From contig JAJEKV010000004.1 in NCBI GenBank assembly GCA_021234155.1, forward strand, positions 13,110,716 through 13,174,715: a DNA stretch of 64,000 nucleotides, in the 5' to 3' direction. Within the stretch, counting starts at the first letter, position 1. Each line of letters starts with the position of its first letter. This document shows positions 1 to 10,477 of the stretch, piece by piece. The translations under genes were made by a program, and so were the position numbers. The notes beneath the pieces are model-generated. The model had not been told where the DNA came from. It saw only the letters and a list, made by a program, of their open reading frames with translations, and did not search any database. The stretch comes from Isoetes taiwanensis (Eukaryota > Streptophyta > Lycopodiopsida > Isoetales > Isoetaceae).

Positions 1-2
1 AC

Positions 3-528
3 GTGGAGATGACATGGAGTTTGATATGTTGTCTTATTGCATTGCGACAGTCATATTTTATGCCTGTCGTAGAAAAAGGGCCTAAATGTAGTGTCAAAGA
101 ATATTTTACTATGCAAGAAAAGGCTAAGGCCAGTGAGCCAAGTGCTTCTGTTAAGTTTTTGCAGGAAGAAAAATATTTTTCAAGACCTAAGGCTTCTTCC
201 TCCATCATATACTTGCAAGAAGAAAGCTATTCACTGCACCAGGGAGCTAAAAGCTTTGAAAGAGAAGAAGAAATCATGGTCGTGCACACAAGGGGAGCCC
301 TCAATGCCAATGGCAAGGAGGCAGAGATTGAGCTTCATGGACCAGAGATTCAAAAACAAGAACAAGTCGAGAATCAGGTTGTACCCCCTCCTCCCTATCA
401 AAAATTTCTGAAAAAAAGATAGTGATGAATTTGAATACCAGCTCAAAAATGCCAAAGTTAGTGTAGATCTACTGACTTTGCTCAAAATTGCTCCTTTTTA
501 TAGAGAGAAAGTTATGCTGGAGTTATAA
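3..528 (+). pseudogene. gypsy gag-pol leader region, frameshifted
   Basis: A reading frame enters from the window edge and runs to a TAG at 420-422. It is charged and ends in a proline run (VVPPPPYQKFLKKR). The coding sense continues in another frame from 421 to a TAA at 526-528 (DEFEYQLKNAKVSVDLLTLLK). In Tat-like elements a stretch of this type (about 'YQLL..LRK..VS.YDLL') precedes the protease/RT junction, so I take it as the pol leader with a one-base frameshift. No protease DSG/DTG motif is visible. Function is inferred from position and a weak resemblance only. Confidence 0.5.
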
Positions 529-797
529 AAGAAATCATTAATCCTGATTGGTTGTCTTGCATTGTGCCTGTTGAAAAAAAGAACAAAACCATTAGGATAT
601 GCATTGATTATAGGGATTTAAACAAAGCAACAATAAAAGATTGTTATCCTTTGCCTTTTCTTGAGGAAGTATTGCAGGCAGTTGCAGGGAAGGAAGTTTA
701 TTCATTCTTGGATGGCTTCTCGGGTTTTAACCAGATTAGTATCAAAGAAGAAGACCAAGCCAAAACATCTTTTGTTCAGATCAGGGGATCCAGGTAG
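529..797 (+). pseudogene. gypsy reverse transcriptase, N-terminal part only
   Basis: The frame in phase with 552 encodes the fingers and start of the palm of a Ty3/gypsy RT: WLSCIVPVEKKNKTIRICIDYRDLNKA, then DCYPLPFLEEVL and FLDGFSGFNQISI with the first catalytic aspartate in FLDGF. The frame ends at a TAG after KTSFVQIRG. The rest of the palm, including the YxDD box that every active RT needs, is absent: the sequence jumps within about 40 bases to the start of the connection domain at about 841. This is a deletion of roughly 90-100 codons, not a sequencing slip, and it inactivates the enzyme. Confidence 0.85.
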
Positions 798-840
798 TAG
801 AAAGAAAGATTCAAGCCCTCAGGAACTTAGCACCACCCAA

Positions 841-1354
841 AACCATCAAGCAAGGCATGACAAGTTTCTTGAGGATGTACGTGCCACACTTCTCTCATAT
901 AGTCTATCCTATCACAAGCATGACCAAGGGAAGGAAGTTATCAAAGAAAGAGAGTAAGTTCATACTTGTAGAGTGGACAGAAGCCTGCCAAATTTCCTTT
1001 GAGGCAATCATTGAGGCCATCTGCAAATCAACCTTGCTCAAACCACCAAACTTGTCTGAACCCTTTCAAGCCTATCTGATTGTGATCAAGAAGGTTGTAG
1101 GCCTTGCTCTGATGCAAGGAGACAACATTGTGACCTTTTCCAGCAAGATTTGGTCTTATACTGAAATGAGATATGCTAGACTTGAGAAGAGTGCAGCAGC
1201 TCTGATGTATTTGTTTGACAAACAGGGACACCTGATCCAAAACAGCAAAACTCAAGTATTCATGAAGCAAAATCCACTGCCTTTGCTCTTTGCAAAAAAC
1301 CACAGAAACCCAAACCATGCAGGTGGGCTTGCAAAGTGCAAAATTGTGATATAG
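841..1354 (+). pseudogene. gypsy RT connection and degenerate RNase H
   Basis: FLRMYVPHFSHIVYPI matches the usual 'FLG..YYRRFIP.FS..A.PL' start of the gypsy connection, and VEWTEACQISFEAI matches 'WT.ECQ.AF..LK'. The RNase H part is eroded: one can follow GLALMQGDNIVTFSSKIWS and TEMRYARLEKSAAALMY, but the catalytic region beyond is lost and the frame stops at 1352-1354. The integrase frame overlaps this end in another phase, indicating a further indel. RNase H would normally degrade the RNA of the RNA-DNA hybrid. Confidence 0.75.
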
Positions 1355-2767
1355 ACATCCAGTTAACTCATAAATCTAAAGATCCTAGTTCTTATCTTAC
1401 TAATGTTTTGTTTGAGCATGAAGACTTGGAGGATTTAGACAGCACTGACATAGAGGCCACAGTTGGCCTACTTGAAGAAGAAGACTGGCAACAAGCTATT
1501 AGGAACTTTCTTGAAAGAGGAGAATTGCCAAAGAATCAGAACTCGAGCCAGCACAGGAGATTCAAAGACAAGGCCAAGAAATTCAGACTAATTGGTGATG
1601 CTTTGTGCAGAGTGAATAAAGAAGGTATTTTACTAAGATGTGTGGACAAGTTTGAAGCAGAATTGGTATTGAAAGCCTGCCATGAGGGTGTATGTGAAGG
1701 TCACTTTGCTGCTGACACAACTGCCAAAAAGATACTTAGATCAGGTTACTATTGGCCCTTAATCTTCAAAGGCTGCTTTGAAACCATCAGAAGCTGCCAC
1801 AAGTTCCAAATCTTTGGGAAAAGGATCCTTCAGCCTGCTCCTCTGACAGCCATAATATCTCCAGGACCCTTCTAGGTTTGGGGATTAGACTTTATAGGTC
1901 CTATAGACCCCCCTTCTTTTGCTCATCATGAGTTTATATTGGTAGCTACTGACTATTTCACAAAATGGGCAGAAGCTGTGCCACTGAGACAAGCCAATGC
2001 CCTAACAACAGCCAGATTCCTTCATGAAAACATTTGTGCCAGATTTGGCATTCCCCTGAAGTTAATATCAGATAGAGGTTCACAATTTGTCAATGAAGTG
2101 ATTGACAACCTACTTTGCACCCTCAAGATCAAGCATACAAAGAGTTCAGCATATTATCCTCAAGGAAATGGCCAGGCCGAGTCAACAAACAAGGTACTTA
2201 AGTCAATTCTGCAAAAAACAGTGAGCATATCCAAGAAGGATTGGCATTTAAGGTTAATTGATGCATTATGGGTCTACAGAACCACCACAAAGCATGCTAC
2301 CAAGCATACCCCATTCAGTTTGGTTTATGGCATTGAAGCTGTTCTACCTATAGAGTTAGAGTTGCCTTCTTTAAGAATGGCACATGTTATTAACCTCAAA
2401 ATGGAAGATGCTTTGCAAGACATGTTCATTAGGTTGATGCAACTTGAAGAGCACAGGTATGATGCTGAAAATGCAGTCTTGTTGAAGAAAGCCAAGGATA
2501 TGGCAACATTCAAAGCTGCTCACAGGTTACAAGGCAAGGCACCATAAAAACAGGAGAACTCGTGCTAAAATAAACAAGGCCAGAGAAAAGATTGCAGGAA
2601 CGTTTGAAAATTTATGGGAGGGGGCCTATGAGGTCATTGATGAAGCTGGCAGGGAGTCTTATTGGCTCAAGAACCTCACTGATGGCCGAGAATTGCCAAA
2701 TCCCTTCAATATCTTTCACTTAAAGAGGTACTGGCAACAGCATGTTGCCTTGAGTCTATTTGAATAG
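1336..2767 (+). pseudogene. gypsy integrase with premature TAG and C-terminal frameshift
   Basis: One phase is open from 1336 to 2547 apart from a TAG at 1873-1875. It holds the H2C2 zinc-binding domain (HEGVCEGHF ... CHKFQ), in which the second cysteine of the usual CxxCQ is phenylalanine, and the DDE core: Asp in VWGLDFIGPI straight after the stop, Asp in LISDRGSQF, Glu in GNGQAEST. WVYRTTTKHATKHTPFSLVYG is the usual gypsy end of the core. After 2547 the coding sense shifts frame and continues as WEGAYEVIDEAGRESYWLKNL and NPFNIFHLKRYW to a TAG at 2765-2767, the usual C-terminus without a chromodomain. Three independent lesions (TAG, lost Cys, frameshift) show an old inactive copy. Confidence 0.9.
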
Positions 2768-5700
2768 TCCTATTTACATAAATTAGGTAGTTGTAGGTTC
2801 ATTTGTATGTTTAAGTTGCTAGATCAGATTTAGTTAGGCCTATGTTTACTTTTTTTGATGCAACAGTACTTTCCTTGCTTCCTAACCATGTGTGCTCCTC
2901 AGAATAACAGCAAATAGAGCTTCAAACATGCTTAAACTAATGGCAGGTCACACACTTCACCATGCAGGTTCACCCTTCAAAGCATTCACAAACATATGAT
3001 CAGCTCAAAGTTGGCCAAAATCCATCATAAACCCTCTTCTCATCCCCATTTCCTTTAAACTAGAGTGAAACTGCCACCATACCTCCACATGGCAGTCACA
3101 TTACTAACAAGATTATCATTGTGTGCCTATTCTCCATCATCCTTGCTTCCATACACACACTCTTTGCCCCGTAGCATTGCCAACCATTTCCCACATTGGC
3201 AAGTTCTTTTGGAAAACACCACCTCCATTTCACACTCCCTCTATTTGTTTAGCATGATGCTGCCACTTTATGGCAGCATGTAAGAACAACTTCACAAGGA
3301 ATCACAAGAAGATCAAATTACATGCACAAGATCTTTCTTTTTGGAGCTCATTGTTTAGGTATGAAGACAAGTCATAGCACCATGTTGAAGACCAATGGAG
3401 AACATTCAAAGGAACATGCAAGTTGGAAAAAGGAATCAAGACTCGAGTCAAAGGCTAAAGAAAAGTCAAAGAGAGAAGACCCCTAGTCAAAGATTGGAAG
3501 ACCCCCCAAGAATATGGTATTTTTTCACCTTTTGAGATCTTGGCATTATCTCGAAGTTCTTGGCTTAAGAAGGCTTTGTTCACATCCATCCTCACATCTC
3601 ATATCCTTTCTTCATCCCATTCCTCCTATTTCTATAACTCAAAGTCCTTTTCCCTAGGTCAAATCTCACACACTCCATATTTCATGCTCATGCACCATGT
3701 AAACACATCCATCACATACACACTTCATAATCCATCACCATGCACATGAGAAGCTTGAAAAATTGCTCCAAAATGGTCACCTTCAAGCCAATTTCATCAT
3801 TCTCTCTCTAAAAAAGAAAAAGAAGAGAAGAGAAAGTCAAATCATCACATCATTAGTCCAAGACCAAAGAAATGGTCAAAGACCAAATCTCAAAGAGCCT
3901 AAGTTGTCTACCTCGAAAAAAGACTAGATCAAGGTCGAAAAGTCATCATTTATTGCCACCTCACCATCATAGTCATTACACTTCATCCACATCATCACCA
4001 AGTCACCTCACACGTGTCATACACACTTTTTTACACCTCATCAAGATTTGATCTAGGGAAACCACATCACCATGCCACATCATCACCATTGCCAAGTCAT
4101 CACCCTCATGCCACTTCATCTTGTACACCATGGAAAATGAGCCAAAAAATAAAGTTGGCTATTTTCAAATTTTGTTTTTTCCACCTGAAAGCACAAAAAA
4201 TAATATACAAAAAGCAGGTCAAAACTTCTCATTTTGACCACATCTAGCCCTTCATTTAGGCATTCTTGGGATTCGCGCCACATTTCATTAATGCAAAAAA
4301 ATTGGTTTGGTCGCCCTCCCCATCCACATCATCCCCCCATCCGTGGACATCCGTGGACATCCGCCGCCGAGCCTATTTTTTTCTGCAAGCCTGTGGGATA
4401 TTCATTCTTGTTTTTTTTTCAAGAACCCTAAGAAATTTGTGCCAAGATCCGAAACTCTAGCCTAACTAACAGGCAAATCATGACCAAACCGGCCCGATTT
4501 AACCTTTTTCATGCCAAGAGCCTTGCTGAGAACAATTAAAACTCCATTTGATGCTGCCAGAGACAAGAATCGAGCCATGCAGGGGGTTTATTCGAGAAGG
4601 GGGCATCAATCAATATGGGAATCATGGCTACAGTACCTCAACTGACTATTCTACAGGTCAAGAAGAGTTCTAGCATGCAGAAGAGGCCAAATCCGACCCC
4701 TTTTACCAAGAACAGGCCGGAAATTGTTGGGTTTAAGAGAACGGTCAGGCTTCAGGGATTCTCCGAGCACCACAGCGCCTTGAGTGATCAGATCCAGCAT
4801 CCTACTTATTGGAATGACCTCTGTTTGCCCTGCATTGCCTCTTTGTGTCAGATTTCTTGAAGATCTGATGCAATAAAGTCATATATTATCCTTTGAAGCT
4901 TTATATTACCTTTGATTCCTACCTTTTGTGAATTTTCCTATGCCAAATTGCTGGAAAATTCATTCATTGTATACTTTGGAAGTTCCTTTGAATGAAAATT
5001 TGAAGTTGGTGAAGAATTTGCATTGTCTTGATCTAAGTTCGAGTTTTGGGAGCATCATTAATGCTATGGCAGTTCCAGAGTCTCAACAACAAAAGTCCCT
5101 GTGGTTTGTATGAGTTATTTTGGTTGATATTTTAGTTTAGAATGTATACTTTAGCTCTGCACTGTTTAGTCATAGAAAATTCATCCTAAAGTCTCAAAAA
5201 ATTATCCTAACAGCTTTTTGTGTCAAGTTTTTATTCACCTGCAGCCTGTACCCATCCCCAGGAAGTTGTATCCATCTTGTTAAAGTTAAAAAATAGTGTC
5301 AAGCATTGCTTCAAAACTCATCTCCCAGCTCTGTTACAGATTGTAATAAAAATCTGCAAAAAAAATTGCATCTTATTAGACAGTAGCAATCTTTTGATGT
5401 TCTAACCTGATGCACATGTCCTCTATGGCTGTCAGAATGTGTCAAAAAAAAGAAAAACCAAAAAATTCTTCCCACTCTCTCATCTGCAAATTTCAGCTCT
5501 CTGCCAGTTCCATTGACCAAAAATTGACCCAGTCAGAAAACGTCTTTTCACCTAGATCTGGTCAACTATTTGCCTTTGACCTGTGCAGGAATCTTCTAGA
5601 GACTTCTGAGGATCCATTGCAAGTGTCCATGTCAAAAAACAATCTTCCCATTTCATTTGGCAATCAAAACTTTGTGAACAGTTTTTTCTTGTTTAGGGAT

Positions 5701-6660
5701 AGCTTGTTCACAAGCAAAGTTGAGTTGATTTGTGCAGGGGTTTGGCCACAGATTGGTTGCCTTAAGCAACCCGGAGGTTCTCAACCACTGAGGTTGAAGT
5801 TTGCCAGGAATACCTTCAACAGTCAATCTTCTGAGGTTTCACCAGAAAGAGAATTCACATTTCCACCTGGAGGCATTCCATCCTTACATTTGCTCACAGT
5901 AGTTGTACTATTGTCCCTTGTTGTCCTTTGTATTGTATGCATACATATCTATATATCTTTATCTTTGTATTCTAATGGTTGTTGTCTTCGCTGTCTTGCC
6001 TAATATACCTTAACATTGATGTTTCTAAGCAGATAAGTACCAGTGAGGTAGCTCTTTTTGCTCGCTGCAGGAGAGTCTATGCAATGCTCATACCTATTAT
6101 ATCAATTCAATATCTAGCAATAGGGACATTCTTAACCTCTAGAGGATGTACTATCCTCAATTGTACTTGTTTCTCATTGTTTTTTACATTTTTTAATATA
6201 CATGTTGGTTATATGTTTTAAAAGATCACATTGTCCATTATAGTGACTGTGAAACCTTCATATCAGCTGACGACTTATGGATTAATCTCTGGAATCTGGA
6301 GATCAGAGATCAGAGTTTCAACATTATTGATATTAAGCCTGCAAATATGGAGGATCTTACTGGTAATGCATCCTTGATGTCATACAGCATTTCAAAGACA
6401 TTTGCAGTTGGATGTCATATGTCAATTTGCAGTCTGTCACACCTTGCAGTTCTCTACTGATTATTCAATTCTTATATGAGAACACTACACTAATCTTATC
6501 TAGTCACTTACCTATCTTGAATCTATTGAGCGTTGCAGTATTTGGTTTGTCAAGGTGAAGATTCTGATTGACTCTTGCTCTATTTCAGAGGTGAGAACCT
6601 CGGCTGAATTTCATCCATCCACTGCAACACTTTAGCTTATAGTAGTTCAAAAGGAACCAT
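2768..6660. other. non-coding stretch after pol; possible 3' end of the gypsy element
   Basis: No protein I recognise. 3,000-4,300 is poor in G on the plus strand, with many CATCAC/CACATC words. A purine run GAGAAGGGGG at about 4,593-4,602 could be a polypurine tract, and GCAATAAAG at about 4,869 could be an LTR polyadenylation signal, but I cannot find a matching second LTR, so LTR limits are not called. Open frames here (for example 197 codons from 5,410) show no domain and begin in a serine/phenylalanine-rich composition typical of chance frames. Confidence 0.35.
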
Positions 6661-6671
6661 TTGCACTTGCG

Positions 6672-7082
6672 TCTTTCTCCAAGCATGGGAGCAAAAGCAT
6701 ACATGTTCTGGTATTTTGCTAGCTTCTATACCAAGACTTTGGCTGCAGTGGAACACTATTTTAGTAGCACTGAAGGATCCAGCGGAAGAGCATGCCATCA
6801 TCATTATCAGTAGTCATTATCTAAGCTTGTCTAGTATCATCATTACTGCAAAGGTTTTTCCCTTGAAACCCTTTCGAGGCAGGGGTTTTTTAATCCTAGT
6901 AGTAATGATTGTACTAGCCCATTGTATGGGTCCCATGACCTATTGGTCTCCGTGGACGTTAAAAAAACTATTCTATTCTATTCTATTCTTTGTTTTGTTT
7001 CTACTAACAACATTACTTTCAAAAATAAAACTAGATCCTGGTAGCTTTTATACTAAGGCTTTTTTAATGTCATTCGGGTGTA
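6672..7082. repeat. direct repeat unit 1 (interrupted by a LINE 3' end)
   Basis: About 220 bases of this unit match 7,093-7,310, starting at TCTTTCTC(C/T)AAGCATGGGA. The match breaks at 6,796 and resumes at 6,989 (TTTGTTTTGTT), so 193 bases are extra here. The extra piece ends in a LINE-type tail. Divergence between the two units is roughly 10-15 percent by eye, so the duplication is not recent. Confidence 0.85.
6796..6988 (+). mobile_element. 5'-truncated LINE 3' end with (TATTC)n tail
   Basis: This 193-base insertion ends with a short hairpin CCCATTGTATGGG, then GGTCTCCGTGGACGTTAA, then about four TATTC units. The same GGCCTCCGCGGACGTTAA block precedes the tail of the minus-strand LINE at 19,633, which has a coding C-terminus, so this piece is the 3'UTR of the same family. 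Only the 3' end was copied, as in abortive target-primed reverse transcription. No target-site duplication is evident at GCATGC^TTTGTTTTG. Confidence 0.75.
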
Positions 7083-7092
7083 GCTAGCAGAT

Positions 7093-7310
7093 TCTTTCTC
7101 TAAGCATGGGAGCAAAAGCATACATGTTCTGGTATTCTGCTAGCTTCTATACCAAAACTTTGGCTGCAATAGAATGCTATTTTAATAGCACTGAAGGGCC
7201 CAGCGGGGGAGCATGCTTTGTTTTGTTCCTACCAACAACACTACCTTCAAAAAACAAAACCAGATCCTGCTCGCTTGTATACCAAGACTTTGTTTATGTC
7301 ATGGGGTGTC
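7093..7310. repeat. direct repeat unit 2 (empty site)
   Basis: Uninterrupted copy of the unit starting at 6,672. It reads GAGCATGC directly into TTTGTTTTGTTCC at 7,211-7,230, the sequence that flanks the LINE piece in unit 1, and so records the pre-insertion state. Confidence 0.85.
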
Positions 7311-8414
7311 ACAGGATCAACGCGGCAAATCTTTTTTCTTGCATGGACATGTGAATCCAGTTGACAACAAAAATAGGCATGCAATAAGAAGCAATTAGAG
7401 TTAACATACAATCAACTCAAAGCATTATTTTAGATCAAGAAGTCATCGGTTGATGGGCAATGATGACGGAAACCACAACCTACATTATTTTTGTTTAGTG
7501 AAAGATAATATATACAACCAAAGGTTACATAAGATTCGGATGCCTACTGGAGGCGGAGGCAGATGCTTGATCCTCTGAATTATGAAGAAGGCACCGACGG
7601 CAAAGGAGCGAATCTTTAATAGGACGAAGACTGCAAGTGCAATAGGGAATAGAATGAGCTCAGATTCGAAATAGCCAGAATAGGACAGAAGAAGACAGAA
7701 TATGAAGTTGCTACACAAATTTATGAATTCCATTATTTTCTTCAAATAAAAAATGGGATCAAACCTGGTGTTCTGTTCAGAAGAAGATAGAATATGAAGT
7801 TACTAGACATAAGTCATGAATTCCATTATTTTCTTCAATAAAAAAATAGGATCGAAACCTGATGATCTGTTCAGCAAAGAACCACTATAGGTCATTAGTT
7901 AAGAGATGAATTTAGAGACTTGAAGAATTATTTGATTCAACTTGCACAAATAAATTGCTAAGTTTGCCTTTTAACGCCTATCATTTAGCATTCACTCAGC
8001 TAAGCTAATGCCTTCACACTTCAAATAGTAGGTACACTTATAATCGAGTTACTTCTCTCATCTTGAGCACAATATTATAGCACATAACAGTTCAAAATAA
8101 ACTCAAGAATCCACTAAGTAGAATTAAACACTCTTATTATCTTCCAAGATATTGCTCAAATCAAACAAATCCTTTTTGTGTCATCTATTTGAGCAAGATC
8201 TTCATTTATTCTAGGACGAGCTTGCTACAATCATCTCAGCCCAAAGGACACCAGGGGAGGGTCACCAAGTAAAAATGATCAGGATTACCAATAGTGGATC
8301 AATACATAAACTATCTTCTCAATCCCAACCGCTATATGAAAAAGATGAAAAAATAGATTCAATTATCTAATCTTACCATCTTGGTTGTGGGTTTTATGCA
8401 ATGCAACACAACAG
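7311..8414. other. intergenic; two-copy 92-base tandem repeat at 7,686-7,874
   Basis: CAGAAGAAGA(C/T)AGAATATGAAG starts at 7,686 and again at 7,778; each copy runs to CTGTTCAG. A minus-strand open frame at 7,485-7,745 is hydrophobic but overlaps the repeat and has no recognisable domain. Otherwise nothing is seen in this stretch. Confidence 0.6.
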
Positions 8415-8600
8415 AAACATGAACCTAGACAGGAGCAAGAGCAAGAATAAGAACAGGAACATGAGCAGGAGCAGGGACTGGAGCAGGAGCAGAGACTAGG
8501 ACATCATTCGAAACATGGACTGAAGCAAAAACGAGAATCATATTAGGACACGGAGCAGAAATGTGAATTGGAACATGAACACGAGCAGAATCGGGGGCCC
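8415..8600. repeat. GAGCAG/GAACAG-rich low-complexity tract
   Basis: Repeated purine-rich hexamers (GAGCAG, GAACAG, GAGCAA) with occasional ATGAG interruptions. The alanine/proline/valine-rich frame on the minus strand and the frame on the plus strand that begins here are by-products of the repeat. Confidence 0.7.
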
Positions 8601-9059
8601 ATGATACTGCACACTGGAGTAGATACAGAGGCAAGAACTGCAAATAAGCTAGGATTCGAGCTAGAATCTAGAATGCCAATCAATCTGTGGCTTATGCAAC
8701 TTGAGACAAGGAAGACCCAAGACTATTGGCGCATGTGGGCTGGCAATGAGGTTGAAGAAAATGCTGCAAAAGCTCCTTCAAACAAAACACAGAGAGATAC
8801 AATACGTTCTGTAACTGAGCCCGAGGAGATCTTTTGTTTATCAATCACACCAACGGAAGGGGTGCTCGATCCTGTTTCTAGGGAGGCATTTGCGCCACTA
8901 TCGAGTTGGGCCAAAGCATCTAACCTTTCCACCTTCGACTCCAATAATATAGAGATTAAAAAAAAAAAAAAACTCTTCATAATCTTATTTAAAGTAATAG
9001 AATCTTCATTGTATGTGGAAGGAGTATGAAAAATGTCGATCAACTATCGAGAGACTTCT

Positions 9060-9440
9060 ACTACTTGGACCGGCCTCGGAGTTTTTTCGACTGATTTGAT
9101 TGCATAGGACATCCATGAGCAATATGGTCAACCCCTCCACAGTAGAGGCAGAGATTAGCCTCTATTCAATGCAGCTTCTTGGTTGCAGACAAGAACCCAC
9201 GAACCACATGATCAATCTGCATAGGCACTGGACCACCTGACTTAGTGAAACTGGACCACCTGACTTAGTGAACATGGTCGATGCAGAAGCTGTTGTGACC
9301 ACTGAAGCTTACGGGATAGGAGAAACAGGTTGATTCCTTCTTTCTTGCATACATTCAAAAAGACAGTTATTACAACGAACTGCAAACTTTATAGCTTCAT
9401 CCAAAGTTCTGAGATCCTCCATGGTCAGCAACCATGGAGG
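9060..9440 (-). pseudogene. Ty3/gypsy gag remnant with CCHC zinc knuckle
   Basis: Read on the minus strand: LRTLDEAIKFAVRCNNCLFE followed by a charged stretch, then PMQIDHVV, and finally CLYCGGVDHIAHGC, a perfect CX2CX4HX4C nucleocapsid knuckle. The order 'LDE.I..A.R.DN.L.ER', 'PMQID', knuckle is that of gypsy gag C-termini. A stop and a small duplication (ACTGGACCACCTGACTTAGTGAA, twice at 9,230-9,270) interrupt it. Gag would package the element RNA. The frame begins at an inverted repeat (9,412-9,444) and no pol follows downstream on the minus strand, so this is a fragment unrelated to the element at 1-2,767. Confidence 0.75.
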
Positions 9441-9444
9441 ATCT
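9412..9444. repeat. perfect 14-base inverted repeat, 5-base spacer
   Basis: AGATCCTCCATGGT, spacer CAGCA, then ACCATGGAGGATCT. It lies exactly at the break of the gag remnant, suggesting a fold-back rearrangement junction. Confidence 0.9.
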
Positions 9445-9535
9445 AAGAACAAAAAAAATATGTAAATTATACCCAAAAAACATGTAAATTATACCCCCAG
9501 GCCCCCAGAGGGCAACCCTCCGTGCGCAGCACCTT

Positions 9536-9730
9536 GTTTAATTTCGTGGACCGTCGATGCTAAATATTACAGATCCAACGGTTTAGGACAAATAAGGTTG
9601 ATGTTGTTTTTTAATTTCGTGGACCGTCGATGCTAAATATTACAAATCCAATGGTTTAGGATAAATAAGGCTGATGTGGCTAAATATTACAAATCCAATG
9701 GTTTAGGATAAATAAGGCTGATGTGGCTGG
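9536..9730. repeat. degenerate tandem repeat, 2.7 copies
   Basis: Units start at TTTAATTTCGTGGACCGTCG (about 9,537 and 9,611) and a third, lacking the first third, starts at CTAAATATTACAAATCC (about 9,680). Units 2 and 3 are nearly identical, unit 1 is more diverged. Confidence 0.85.
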
Positions 9731-9894
9731 CAACGTGGATAGGCTAGAATTTGAGAAGTTATTAGATGCCATGACGCCAGCCATGTCTTCATCGCATTTG
9801 TCCTCTTGCTCCAATGATAGTTTTTACTGTGAGATCAATGAATTTCAGTTACTTTTGCATGTTACTTTGCTAATATTACTTTGCTAATTTTACT

Positions 9895-10019
9895 GCAACT
9901 AGATATGTCATTGCTTAAGTGATGAGTTCGTTTCTTTTCCAATTTATTGCTGCTATTATCATTGCAACTAGATATGCAATTGCTTGAGTGACGAGTTCGT
10001 TTCTTTTCGAATTTGTTGC
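9895..10019. repeat. two-copy 69-base tandem repeat
   Basis: GCAACTAGATATG at 9,895 and 9,964, each followed by AGTTCGTTTCTTTTC. The period is a multiple of three, so a minus-strand frame (9,862-10,050) shows a repeated KKRTxHxSN motif, but I see no other sign that it is a gene. Confidence 0.8.
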
Positions 10020-10477
10020 ATGATTCCACGTTCAGGATTTGGCTAGCCAATTGAAGCGTAATGGTTATGGTCCTCCTAAGAAATTCAGTTATTTATGTAA
10101 ATAAATCTACCAATCTAACCAATCTACCTCACTTTTGTACTTTCTGGCATTTGTTACTATAACTCATGAATCTGCTGTGGATGCTTCATCACCAAGGATG
10201 ACTCAAACTCAATCCCATCAAGTTGTCTGCAATCATTGGCCATATAAGGAACAGAGAAAAATACATTCAAAGATAAACCCGAGGCAGCATATGATACAGA
10301 GAACGTTGACATTATCTGAAAGCATGAACATTCTTTTAAAAATACAGATCTTCCAAAACCATGTAAAAAACCCGTCATATAGAGGACCGCTTCTGCTTAT
10401 GTTTGTGAATGAACAAAACTTAAGATGGCCAGACAAAACAAGAATGTAGCTATAGTAATTTAACCAGTGTCTTGCAT

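Larger units (their letters stand above)
1..2767 (+). mobile_element. Ty3/gypsy LTR-retrotransposon pol remnant, probably Tat-like
   Basis: A run of pol-type domains in canonical order for Ty3/gypsy (RT, RNase H, integrase) reads on the plus strand, with frameshifts, stops and an internal deletion. Order RT-RNaseH-INT is diagnostic of Ty3/gypsy rather than copia. The wording of the RT (DYRDLNKA, FLDGFSGFNQI) and of the integrase end (TPFSLVYGIEAVLP) resembles the plant Tat/Ogre branch; this assignment is from memory of the family and not from a search. The element is cut by the window edge on the left, so the 5' LTR and most of gag are not visible. No clear chromodomain follows the integrase. 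It cannot be autonomous. Confidence 0.9.

Noticed and set aside
5410-6003. 197-codon plus-strand frame
   Set aside because: No domain and low-complexity composition. Lies in a probable retroelement non-coding region.
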